Shown: positions 1 through 13,133 of the stretch, in pieces
Layout: each line of letters starts with the position of its first letter
Position numbering within the stretch: position 1 is the first letter of the stretch
NCBI GenBank assembly: GCA_003991915.1
Contig: RQTK01000300.1
Coordinates: 1 to 64,000 of the forward strand
Direction: 5' to 3'
DNA: 64,000 bases
DNA from: Elysia chlorotica
Taxonomy: Eukaryota > Mollusca > Gastropoda > Plakobranchidae
The notes under the pieces: generated by a model
What the model was told of the DNA's origin: nothing
What the model saw: the letters and a program-made list of their open reading frames with translations, nothing else
The model's database searches: none
Made by a program: the position numbers and the translations under genes

Positions 1-931
1 TGTTTTTCATTTACCCGCACTGCTATTGCATGAGTATTGTGCATTATTTTTTAATACTTTTAAACATTATAGAAGGTGGATTTCTGATAAAATAACGAGA
101 CGCGAAATTATCCAGGTTGGATATCTAAATACATTCGGATTTGCATCAATTTTTCCTACTACTGCTTGAGTCAGTATATTGTGGGCGGCTGAGACAGGAG
201 TCTTGGCATCGCCGCAATGCCTCTGCCTTTGGCATTATGTACATTCTTAGCCGTTAGTTGTGGGACTCGTCCACAATAAGGTACTGACGTTGGACTCTAA
301 AAAACAAACAAACAACACATGGAGCCGTTATGAAGATTGCGGTTTAAATCTTTCAAACAATATTTGCTTCAATGCTTACTTTAGCTTACCATGAAATATT
401 TATACGGGCATATGGCCAATCCCCAATCCGGAACAGAACGGCATCTGTCAGCTAGAGTGGAGGGAAAACATACAGATGAATTTTAGAACATATTGTCTCA
501 GGCTAAATTTCATAAGTTTATATACGTATATCAACAAAGGAGGAAATTTAAAAAAATTAATGATCTTCTAAGTGAAACTGCTGAATTTTTACGTTAACCA
601 AATCCAATTAGGTAATACGGGAAGTAATTCATTCTTTGAATTGCTCTTCAAAATGTCATAGTAACATTCGACTTATTCGGAACATTCGAGAGTTAGAGAG
701 AGAGAGAGAGAGAGAATCTCTCTCTCTCTCTCTCTCTGAGACAGAGAGAGAGAGACAGACAGGGACAGAGACAGACAGGCAGAGACAGAAACAGAATGAC
801 AGACAGAAACAAGACCGACACACAAATGGGGAGAAGACAGGCAGATAGAGACTGCATACAAACAGACAAACACAGTTATGTCTTATCTTTAGCACTTGAC
901 TGCAATAGTAAACAGATTTTTAAATCCTTAC
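1..931. other. Intron sequence with a decayed SINE and GA/CT-rich repeat
   Basis: No exon seen on either strand. It holds a decayed plus-oriented SINE copy at about 170-300 (recognisable 'gactcgtccacaataaggtactgacgttggac' type tail in divergent form) and a mixed (AG)/(CT)/(ACAG) low-complexity stretch at 693-860. The short peptides open in the latter are repeat artefacts. Confidence 0.6.
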
Positions 932-1085
932 TGGTAAAGAAGGGCCTGTCATCCACAATCTGGACACCTGCTCGGCCAGTGAGGGTTCCATCATAGTCCC
1001 TGAAGTTGATGTTCTGGGTGCCGTCGAACTCTGTCCAGTGTGGCGTAGATGCGTTGCCGTCCATCACACGGAAAGAATCGTCGAC
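932..1085 (-). CDS. CEMIP: CEMIP-like exon 17 (last exon in the window)
   Basis: Acceptor CACTTGCAG, donor GTAAGG, 154 nt, phase 0 to phase 1. Encodes DSFRVMDGNASTPHWTEFDG and then RDYDGTLTGRAG, matching 'QLDMDGDKTSVFHDVDGSVSEYPGSYL'. The remaining C-terminal exons must lie left of base 1; none is visible in 1-931. Confidence 0.85.
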
Positions 1086-4000
1086 CTGCAAGTGCCAATG
1101 TATGTTAATGGTTATTTACTTTAAAAGACCAGTGGGCGCCCGGCAGTAGCAAGAGTTTTCTCATGGCAAAGCCGAAATACGGCTGTTGTTGATTGTTGAG
1201 TTGGTTTAACGTCCAACATCAGCGCTATATAGACTATATTGTGGACGGGCCCCAAGACTGACGTCTGACAAATTTATGTGCTGCCACACACGAGACAGGG
1301 CGGGGATACCATGACTCCTGTCTCAGCTGGTCACATTAAACTGACACCGACCCAACCAGTAGGGAGCAATTCGGACCTTTTGCGTCGGAGCCGATGTTCT
1401 ACTCAGGACCACCACGCCCCCCAGCCGAACAGACCTTTTGCGTCGAAAGCCCATGTTCTACCCCAGGACCAACCTTAAGCATCTTCATGTATGCCTAAAT
1501 ATAGTTGTTAGGGGTCGAGTCTAATGCCTTATAGTATATGAATAGAGTGATTTTTTTGTTATACCAGTATACATTAAATAAACTTTGTGTGGGTGCTAAT
1601 TTATTCCTCATTCCCATTTTCAAATTGATATTTAAATACCATAAAATTTTGTTTTTGTGAGGCAGTTTTATTGGTGCTTTCATATATTAGTAATTTGGGT
1701 TAGAAGTTTTATGCCGATTGTTTGAAGGGAAGTGGAAGACGGGGAAGGATACGAAAGTGGATTGAGAGTGTTTTGATCTACGGTTGTTAACGTTTAAATG
1801 GGTTTCACTAATGTGGCATGGAAGGATTCAGTGATTGGGGCACTGATTTCGCAGCATGAAAGTCCTAGTTTTTACTCCTGCTATCTGCTTGTTTGTGGTA
1901 GTTTAACATTGTAATTTAATCAACCTTAACCCGTAAAAAAATTACAGTTTAGAAGAATGCAGCTTGTTGCATGTACCAGTTATAGCCCTTGGTCACTAAT
2001 GGCATAGAGGATAAAACATGCTTTTATTTTTTTACTTATCCTAGGAGGGGACAAATGTAAAACTATTAAATAGTCGTTGGTTTGGAAAATGGAGAGATAA
2101 TTATTGGCAAGATATAAAGAGATAATGCAGTAGACCAAGACAGAGGTATGGAAAAGAAGTACAAGAAAAAAATGAAACAAATGGAGAAGTTACTTTATAT
2201 TGTTATATAAATAGACAGACAGATAGCGGATGAAAGGCTGGGAGTTTACTGTTAAAGAAAAAATACATACATATTATGGCGTATAATTTAAATGTAAGTC
2301 TTTACATTTTTAATGCTTGCAAAAATGTATGTGGCCCGTTTTATAACCTTAAAAGTAAAAAGTATAAATATGTGTTATGGTGCGATATTTCAATCAACAC
2401 ACATAAAGTCCTGTAGGGATAGATAGATTGCATAATCGCAGGCAAGATGACAATGAAGGTGAAGAAAACTGGTGCAGCTGGGAGAATAATTCCGTAACTC
2501 CTGGATTTACCTTTGTTTCTCTCATGTGATTAAACAGATGATTTTATAGTGTTAACAATTGTTTCCGCTTTTTCAAAGTATAATACGTACGTATATGCGT
2601 AAGAATGGGCATTAGTCACTCAGAATGTAAGTGTATGTTGTTTTTTTTCCTTCATAACTAACTCAATCTTACCCCGTCGCAGTAACCAAATCTGAGATTC
2701 CTCACTCCATTCCTGGGGACCATGGGGTAGTGGTTGTTTGGGTGGAAGTGGAGAGCGGTAGCTGGTCGCACAGGTCTGGACACAATATTGTGAACAGAAA
2801 AAACAGGTTACAGTTTATGTACAAATCGTAAATAAAGAGATACCACAAAATGGCTCAGTTATATTTCTAGGCTGCATTAATACTGTCTTGAATGCAAAAT
2901 CATCTCTATAAGAACATAATCTTTTTCTAATGTTTTAAGCATGGTATTAGTGAAAGTTCGTGGTAAGCTTTAATCTTAAGATATTATGGTTATATTATGA
3001 ACTCAATTTCTATCTCTTGTTTTATTAGATGATTTATCATTACCTCCTCTGTGGCATACTTTAGCTAGAAACACATGAAACCAGAAACCGATATCACAAA
3101 AACGTTCTTAAAGCTGTGCTCACCTAAATTGAACAATGAACGAATCACGAATCACTAAAAATAAAGGAAACCAATTACTTAAGATACAGAAGAAAATAAT
3201 AAAAAAAATTCAGCTTAATTAACAAACTATCCTGAGAAGTTATGGTCATTTTAACGACTTTGTTTACCTTTCATCGAAATCTTTAACTAACAATGTTTTC
3301 CTTTTTTCTTATTCAAACGTACAGCCTTACCTGATTCCCCATGCGTCAATGAAAGAATCATTGTAGTACCAGGTCTTATACTGGTCAAAATAGCAGTTGT
3401 CCAGGTAGACAGGGCCCTGGTAAAACTGGACGGCGCTAATAGTCATGTCTCTGCAGGCAAGAGAGGGAAGAAAAGCATTAGTTTTCACGTGCTATCTTTT
3501 GGAATTACATGCTTAAGAGGAAACCAATCAAAAACCCTCTCTCACAGAATAGACAAAACAAGAAAGAAATTGTCTGAAATTATTGGCAGTGAGCTAATAC
3601 CTTTCAAAGGCATTTTCTTTGTTTTACAGTTAGATTTCACTAAAGCTAGACCTAGGGGTCGTTCACCCAAGAGACGGCCCTGCAACATACGGGACCTCTA
3701 AGGCGTCCCTCTTCTAACAGCGGAGAAGTGACAAGGCTCACTGGAGGTTGGATGCAGTTCACTGGAGTACAAGCGGTCGTTGCAATCTGGGACATTAAGT
3801 CAAGTAAGTCAAATTACCTAAACATTATTACTCACGGACGGAACTGGGATATGCTGCGATCAAAAAGGTGACTTGGTCTCTGTGACTTGGGCAGGTGCCA
3901 GAACTCCGGGTTGGGAAAGATGTATCTCCAAGGCTGACCCTTGTTCTCCGTCTCTCCGATAAAAATACTGTTGCGCACGTCACAAGATGTTGGGTCCTCT

Positions 4001-6054
4001 CCACTATGAGCCGCCACGTAGCTTGTAGGGCTATCGGCAAATCTGCAGGAACAGTTATTTTCACACATGTGAGGAGTCTAAATGATAGTACACAATACAG
4101 AAAAACTCACGTTTTCTTGCCTTTGTATTGTATATTAAAATGAAAACATTCAAAAGTCAAGCTTAAACTTCAATTTTTTGGTACTTCAAGGCACTTCGTT
4201 TTGGATCATGCAGTAAAGATAAATGGCGTCTACGTCAATGTCTTGGTGTGCGTTATTTGAGTAGTTCATAAGTTTCTTTACTTGTCTTATGACAGTATTA
4301 GTTTTAGCTTTTTGTTGTGTGTTCTTAAATGTTTTTGTCCCAACATGTGATAAAGATTGCGATCAGGATTTTAATAAATGTTTTTAAAAAAGACATAATC
4401 TGTTATCGACATTAAATTGTTTCAGCCACGTAACATGTAGAAGGGTTTCTTTAGAATATTTATTTAATCATTGTTCCACTTTAGCTGGTTGTACTTGCTC
4501 TATTAATATTTCCAATTTTTTTAACTATAGTAATTGGACACTTTCAATTTGAATTTCAAGCGTGATTGGGTATTGTCAAATAACACATTTGAAACATTTC
4601 ATCACAATCGCATGAAACTGAACTTTAAGCCAATTTTACGGTAAGGAAACTTGTGAAGGATATTGCTTACCATCACTTTAAATGTTTTTCACAATACGTG
4701 CAGCACTCAGTACCTGATGCAAGTGAAATCTAACTCGTCCATTTATTTAATGTTTTTATAATAGAATTGCACTTTGTAATGTAATCTTCTTAAAAGAAGA
4801 GATTTACAAATATTTTTAATACACCGCTTTTTTGTTGTTTTTTCCTCTGTCCATATATTTTTTCTTCTACGTTTCTTTCTAAAACTGTCCATTTATTTTT
4901 CAGTTCATAGGCTAGGAATACTGAGTGAGATGGGTAACTTTAGTAAGGTCTACTTACGATGAATTGGTTATGACGATATTACCACATCTGATCCAGCTGT
5001 TGCGGTTGTCATTCTTGTACATGGTCAATCTTTAAAATGAAAAAGAGAAAAAAGAACATAAGGAGATTCAATTGGTTATAATCTTCGTGCAACAATCCAA
5101 CGTTTCCTTGTTTCTTTCTTGCTGTGTTAAGCTGATCTCACAGTAAAAGCCAGAAGATAAACAATTTTCTCTTTATAAAAATACAATAACAGTACTTTTC
5201 AGTGCTGGATTTAAGGCGGTGCTCGCGTGGACCCACCAGAAGCGGTGCCCTTTTAAGACGCTTTGTAAAATTAGTATTATATAGTATATATATACATACC
5301 AAAATGCAATCAGCTCGTGTTTACCACCTTAGGTTTCCACAAAATATTTCCAATTCATATTCATATTCGCACTTGGTTTTGTTGGTTCTTCTTTGTTTTA
5401 TTTCTTTTATTGTCGCTTTTAGATTAATGCTTTCATACAGACTTGAGTTCAAATATTTACCATTGTACTAAAATATGGTGCGGAAGTATATTAATGATAT
5501 ATAATTTTTAAAAGCTCTTTTAAACGGTTTTTTTTCATATAACTTCAATGATAAATGAAATATTTGTTTAATTTTGTAAACGTTAGTTTCTTTTTATCTG
5601 TACTTAAAAAACAAGAGAAGAACGACAAGAACTCAATAAGGAATAAACAAAATTGGCAGTAAAACAGTGGCGACTTTTTCAATATACTTCTTGAAACACA
5701 AATTATTCCATCAATCTTGTTAAAGTTATGTTGTTGTTTTTTTTTATTTTTTAACGTACTGATGTTTCTATCACACATTTGATAGGCAAATTAAAAGCTC
5801 TAGCATGATTACCAACTTACTCAGACATAAATGACTCGACGATTTTGCCTGTAGGGTTGGGAGGGTCCCTTGGGGTGTACCTATTAAGACCCAGCTTGCC
5901 GTTCTCTGGAACCCACTTGTTCATATCAATCTGTCCATAAGATAGCCTGTTGTCAAACCACAACCCACCCTGCAGAAGTAAAGAAACAACAAATATCGTG
6001 ATAATAATTATTATAAAAACAATAATAATTTGAAAGAATTGAAAAGAAGAAAAA

Positions 6055-6138
<84 letters not shown>

Positions 6139-6159
6139 CAGTAGCAGCAGCAGCAGCAT

Positions 6160-6244
<85 letters not shown>

Positions 6245-6245
6245 T

Positions 6246-6281
<36 letters not shown>

Positions 6282-9200
6282 GTTGTTGTTGTTGTTGTTA
6301 TTGTTGTTGTTGTTGTTGTTGTTGTTGTAGTAATGGTAGTAGTAGTAGTGATGGTGATAAATATAGAAGTAGAAGTAGAAGTTTCAGTTTTCATGAAGTA
6401 GTAAACGATGTGTAAAGAGTGTTGCCATATTCAGCCTGAGCTGCAGCTTATAACATAATTTTTGCATACATAATACTAAGAGACGTATTTGGTCAATTGG
6501 AAAATATTTTCTAATTGTGTTAGCTTAGTCGATGAAAGTTAAGCCGATTTTTTATGTGAAGGGGTAGAAATAAATTAGTATGTATTTTTCGAATATGTTT
6601 TTGAATTATTTTATTCTTTTTCTCAATAATATTTTCTCACGACCTTCCAGTGAAAAAGATAATTTTGGTATTATACTCACATGTTTGTTGCCGTGCATGA
6701 CATTTCGTGCGAATTCTAAAAGTCTGATGTATCGTGTACTGAATTCTTCATAAAGGCCTCTTTCCTTTTGTCTAGCTAGAGATGGACCAAGCGGACGATC
6801 AGCAAAAGCCAAAACCATCCCAAAGCTCTGAGAAGATAAAAGAGAATATGACCACCTAAGTAGAAACCGTAGTGTTCAACCATCTTGTCGTAAAATTGGA
6901 ATAGCATGCTGTGTTTATAATTAGGTAGTCTAAGACAGTAGATAACATGCTTAACCGTTCGTGTATAATATTAATGTTTTGCCTTATTTTGCAAGCAGAA
7001 AAAATTGCAAGGGTATTTCCAGGCAAATTGATCAAAGTAAAATAAGGCTACGGTAGAAAGATAAAACAAGTACTATCTTTTTTATTTGATAGGCCTCTTT
7101 TACCGAAAACAAATTAATTTTTGAGAACCGTCTTCTACAGAAAACAAAAGAAGTCAAAGTTATTGAGAAAATTTGAAATGTCGGTACGGTGTCTTGATGA
7201 CTGACTTACGTCCGAGCCCGCTGCGACGTTCTCTGTGAAGTTATTTCTTGGATGAGTGATCCAGTAACTGGACAGGAGCCTGGGCAGGGGGGTGAGGGAA
7301 ACAAGTGCAGTGAGGCAGATAAAACAGAGAGAGATTGGGGTATATACGAGGTGGTTTTGAAATATTTTAATATTGTGAAAGAAATTAGCGGTGTATCTTT
7401 TGTCTTGTAGAATGTTTCTAAATTACAATCTGTTCAAAAAAGTTTCATGTTTCTTTTCTTCATCCAATGTGATTCTCATTGAAAGGTTGGTTGAGACGTG
7501 GGATGATCACAACTGTGTCAAAATGTGATAATTATCATGTACCATGACTCTTAGCGCAAGGAACGCAACAGTTCATCTCTAATTGAACAGGCGGGGTTTA
7601 GTGCTGTCCTACTTTCCTGGCTGTTCCTACTCACCCACACCACGCTCTATTCTCTCCGCACCAATCAACGTCCATATCTGTGAAGAGCAGTGTGCCGTAC
7701 TGTGTGCCTATGATGAGATTCCTGTGGATTTTGTTGTACTGCTCAGCGCTGTCTTCCAAGAAGATGCCATGTCCAAGATGGAACACGCAGACATTGTTGC
7801 TCACCTGGAAGCATTGAGAGCATTTTGAAGATAGCTTAAGTTAACAATAAAAAAAATCTTTCTGAAGGTAGGCTTTATAATGTTCACATTTATTTTGAAA
7901 TATAATACTGTTGTATTTAATAATGTATTACTATTACACAACAAATACCGATGATAACGCTAAAATCAAATATTGTAATACATGTAGTAGTTTCCAGCGA
8001 CAGCTTTTAGTGTGAAATAGGCTTCACGTCAAAAAAAATTACAACAAACCAAGACCTTATAATTCATCGTTAGTGATCAGTTTTTTTTATCAAATGCAAC
8101 GTTGTCGTCACCAATGTGCTGCTACGCTCCCTAAGATTTGATATAAAATTCTTCTTGCGTCCACTTCGAAATACTGTACTCAATATGTGTCTGTATCGTC
8201 TTAAAAGAGACAGATGAAAGAGGAGTCTACTTTTTATACACCTGTGCACTGAGAAACGTAGATGGAAACATCAGCACTAGGAGTCACACGACAGTCAAAT
8301 ATTGATGACAAGTCTATCACCCTTACCTCCAAATAGTCTGTTCCGTGTATGGTGACACACCTGGAGTTGGAGTCTCTGATGACGTTGTTTCTGACGTACT
8401 GGCCACTGGCGTCGTCAGCCAGGTGGTAGTGAAGTGGGTAGGTGGCCAGGACAGCCTGTTGTCCCATGTGAGATAACTGAACTCCCTCCACTCTAGCCCA
8501 AGAGTCGCGCACAAACTGAGAACATGTAAATAATCATTGTATGGGTAAATTATTGTTTAGCTTCTTAGCTGTTAAAAATCTTAAAAGACAGTAAATTTCT
8601 AAGGTTGTTGGTGATTGGGTTCGTTTAACGTTCAACAGCAGCACTATATTGGCTATATTGTGGACGGGCCCCAAGACGGACGTCTGTCAATTTTATGTGC
8701 TGCCACACACGAAAAAAATTTTTAACTACCACATCTCTATACGTTAATTTGCTAAATAAAAATCGTATTTTTAATAATTAAATAATAAGTTTTTAAAAGT
8801 AATTAAGTTTTCGACTTTTTACTAAAATCCTGTTAAAACCTTTCTGGCGCAATGATGGAAGATTTTCTTACAATGGTATTGATCATACATGGAAATACGG
8901 TTTTTATACCTTGACATGACCGCCGTAAGTATCTCTTTTAAAGACTTGGCAGTTGTATTCCTCTTTTTCCGAATAGAAGTAACAGTCAGGCTGTATCTCG
9001 GCGTCCAGCCGGATGTTCCTGGTCAGAAGTCCCACCTCGGCTCTTTCGTCAACACCAAAGGTCACTTGACCAAAGTGGTTGTATTCAAAATCGGCTGAAG
9101 GAGTAAAAATTGGATATGAGTTGATGAGGTCATAACTGCTTCGATACTAAATGAGCGATATAATTATTGATATCGCTGTAAAAGGTAAAAACATAGAAAC

Positions 9201-11345
9201 AGAAACAGTTTTAAAAATAGAATCAACATTACATTTTTGCTTACTTCCTATTGTGGTAATTGACTTTTTCCTGTCCTCTTGATCTCGCTCTTTTGTTTTG
9301 TTTTACTTTGCTCTCTTAACGATATGTCAATATCTTTCTATGTTTGTTCTCTCTGTCTCTCTTCTTGCCTCGACTGTCTCTTTCTACATATATCTCACTT
9401 GATCTGTCCCCCCACCCCCCACACCTCTCTCGCTAACTCTCTCTCTCTCCTATTTTCTTCAACTCTCTATGTCTCTTACTCTCCTACTCTCTCACACTTC
9501 CTCGCTCTTCCCTCTCTTCCCCTCCATTTGTGACTTTTTCTTTCCATGCTTACTTGTAGATGCCTTCTGATAAATGCCCGTGTACCTTCTCTATAATGAT
9601 CAGGAATCAAGTAAAGTCAACTGAATTCAACACAGTATTACTTGAAAACATCTTTTTATAAGGTAACCTAGGTAGCTGATTGAAGACTGTGACAGTACAC
9701 ATCCTAGGGCTGCTGTCAACTGGGGCCAGGAAGCGACTTATGAGACTACGTAGCTAATGGGTATTGCTTGTCGGTTGCTTATCACATGTTCGGGACCCTA
9801 CAAAAAGCCACCGAACACTTCGGCGTCTAGATGACATAATTGTTCCGTCGCCGAACACACCGATGGCTGTACACAGAGCCGCCCATTCGCTGTGGTGATT
9901 GATTGCCCATAACGGAAAAAAATACCAACTCTGCTTAAACGCATGCACAAATTAATGTACCGGTACACTAGAAAGGAGACAGGACACTCCTCAATTTCAC
10001 ACAGGCCCACCAAGAAACGAAAAAAAAATATGCATTTTTTCTAAATACTTCACAAAATGAAATTCTGCCCAACAGACTCCCAGGAGTTTTTTCGCTGGTT
10101 TTACAAATCAAATCAGTTTTGTTTTCTAAGATGCTCCTCGATGAGAAAATGGTCAGTGAACATTTGACAAGTCCAGATATCACTCAGTGACGAGGCAAAG
10201 ACGTTGACTTTCGCTGACTTAAATCTGTCACCTTTATGAACGCAGGTGAAGTCAGGCACACAGCACCTATTACAACCCACGTATTTGTTGACTTGAGTTC
10301 GCAGACACCTTGCGCGATATGCCCCGCTGGCTAAGTTAAATAGAGATCTGGTTTGGCCCACAAAAAGAGAGTTATCGTTCTACCCTTTTTAATTTCTTTG
10401 CTGAAGACTCACCATCCACACGGATCTGGTTTGGCCCACACTCTCTGCATGGGATGATCTTTCTGATCTCGGCCTGTCGCCACTCGAAGTCCGTAGACGC
10501 TACGATCACCTCGTCGCCTGGTAATCACACAATGCGTCTTAATGAAAATTGATGTGATACATAATTATATATGCTTAAACTGTTACACTTGCAGGCATAA
10601 TACTACTTCTTTTTGTTGTTGTTGTTGTTGTTGGTGGTGGCCCTGGGGTGAAACATCGGTTTCCGACTGAAAATGTTCGAGCCCTGGCGATTGCGCTCCC
10701 TACTGGTTGGATCGGTGTCAGCTTAATGTGACCGTCTGAGACAGTTGAGTCAGTTTAATGTGACCGGCTTTTTTTCATGGTATTCCCGCCCTGTCTCGTG
10801 TGTGGCAGCACATAAAATTGTCAGTCGTCAGTCTTGTGGCCCGTCCACGATATAGCCTATATAGTGCTGATGTTCGACGTTAAACCAACTCAACTACTCA
10901 ACAACAACCTATTTGTCCCAAGACACTCCTGTCCTATCCAATGTTAAATTGACGAATTGCACCCGTGCTCGAGTTGATTGTTGCTGGACAAGCCATGCGA
11001 GGTATTTTCCACCAGTTTTTCATTGCCAACCTGTCTAAGCAGAAAACTTTACCTTTTTCAGCCTTCCAATAAATTAGGCGTTCTAAATACGACAGCAAAT
11101 AGTTTCTTATCAACTTCATGGTTTATTTTCTCTGTCTTCGATTCAGGAAAGGTCGATTGCGTCGTGGAGAAACACAGTGCACGCAGAGCAGACTATGTTG
11201 GACCAGAGGAGGCGATTGTTAAGTTTGGACTGGGAGATCTTGTTTTCATCGCTCACAGGTCAGTACCAATGTTTACATCTCAGACACTACAAGAATGCTG
11301 AATCCGTCGCTTCTCCATCTTCTGCTAACAGTACTACATATTATT

Positions 11346-11439
<94 letters not shown>

Positions 11440-12001
11440 CTAAACACAAAAGCAGAGTTTGTTTGCCATGTCATTCTTAGACATAATTCAGGACTCATTC
11501 ATACAACTGGAAAAATGAGCGGAAAGATGGCAAGAGGCACGACCTGATTGTAAAATGCGACCATGAGGATTCTCAATTCTATTTTTCTTTTCCTTTCACA
11601 GCCTCACTGAGCCGGATACTAAAAACGAGTTTGCAAGATTCCGAGCCCTGAACAGAGATGCCGCTTACCCGAAACTAAGCCTTCTCCATGACGTCAGCTC
11701 TTGGGAAGTTGGTAAGGATCGATTTGAGCACAAGTAATTTGTAACTTTTCAGTTCATTTCGCTTTTCCGAAAACCTTACTTGCTTATCCGATCCAGCAGC
11801 CACTTGAGCATGTGCCCTTCGACTGATTGAAACCCTTTAAAATTAAAATCAAATTTATTAACACTATTGTAGATGTTTGCGGAACTTTCTTCGGCATGAA
11901 TATCAAAATAATGTTTTTTTAGGGCGCGCAAATTTCGTAGGTTCCCAACTAGTAAAAATAATGATAATAACACCACCACCACCACCACCACCACCACCAC
12001 C

Positions 12002-12033
<32 letters not shown>

Positions 12034-12112
12034 AAAGAACAAGAACAATTAGAGCAAAACCTCAGTCCCACACGATGCGCTATTAATTAGTTTTTGGCTG
12101 GGGAAGAAGGAA

Positions 12113-12156
<44 letters not shown>

Positions 12157-12585
12157 CTGTATTCCTTTATTTATTTTTATCTCTTTCTCTCAGCCGAGCA
12201 AAATGTAATAAAGGTTTCGATATGGAACACTTCACAATTACATTTCAGTGTTACCTGTTTCGCCGACGAACACATATGGGTCTAACTCCCCAACGTTTCG
12301 AATTTCTTTGGCACCCAGCTCCTCCATGAGTTTGAAGAACGGCTCGTATTGGTCTGTGACAGTCCCGATAGTCCTGTATATGCCCATGGAGAAGACCTTG
12401 CCATTAGGAATACCTATGATCAATGAAGTATAATCAATATTATTTACAGTGCAAGCAAAGGTAATTTATAGAAATCTATGAGAAGAGGGCTTCAAGAGGA
12501 GGAGTAGGAGGAGGAAGAAGAAGAAGAAGAAAAAGCAGAGTAGGAAAAGGAGTAAAATTCGCAGTGATGGTAGTAGTAGTAGTAA

Positions 12586-12662
<77 letters not shown>

Positions 12663-13044
12663 NNNNNNNNNNNNNNNNNNNNNNNNNNNNNNNNNNNNNN
12701 NNNNNNNNNNNNNNNNNNNNNNNNNNNNNNNNNNNNNNNNNNNNNNNNNNNNNNNNNNNNNNNNNNNNNNNNNNNNNNNNNNNNNNNNNNNNNNNNNNNN
12801 NNNNNNNNNNNNNNNNNNNNNNNNNNNNNNNNNNNNNNNNNNNNNNNNNNNNNNNNNNNNNNNNNNNNNNNNNNNNNNNNNNNNNNNNNNNNNNNNNNNN
12901 NNNNNNNNNNNNNNNNNNNNNNNNNNNNNNNNNNNNNNNNNNNNNNNNNNNNNNNNNNNNNNNNNNNNNNNNNNNNNNNNNNNNNNNNNNNNNNNNNNNN
13001 NNNNNNNNNNNNNNNNNNNNNNNNNNNNNNNNNNNNNNNNNNNN

Positions 13045-13133
<89 letters not shown>

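Larger units (their letters stand above)
10606..12040. other. Probable inverted segment inside the CEMIP-like gene
   Basis: The ends carry inverted copies of a simple repeat. Plus strand 10606-10640 reads CTTCTTTTT followed by (GTT)6 and (GGT)n; 12005-12040 reads the reverse complement, (ACC)n, (AAC)5, AAAAAGAAC. Between them lie two plus-strand exons that belong in the minus-strand gene. The true break points could lie anywhere in 10518-11146 and 11712-12254. Either a real inversion or an assembly flip at the repeat arms would produce this. Confidence 0.65.

Noticed and set aside
3828-4064. Overlapping minus-strand frame at exon 14
   Set aside because: One frame matches the CEMIP family and keeps phase with both neighbours; the other is a shadow.
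5953-6401. Long open frames with poly-Val, poly-Thr or poly-Leu
   Set aside because: They are translations of the (TAG)n/(TTG)n microsatellite. The same applies to frames at 11177-11480, 12492-13196, 18268-18528, 19520-19817, 23244-23526, 25023-25622, 32703-33128, 44306-44719, 55253-55885, 58289-58837, 59091-59300, 59642-60060 and 62956-63267.
11147-11711. A separate plus-strand gene nested in the CEMIP-like gene
   Set aside because: No other plus-strand exons nearby; both exons match the missing CEMIP segment in sequence and phase, so an inversion explains them better.
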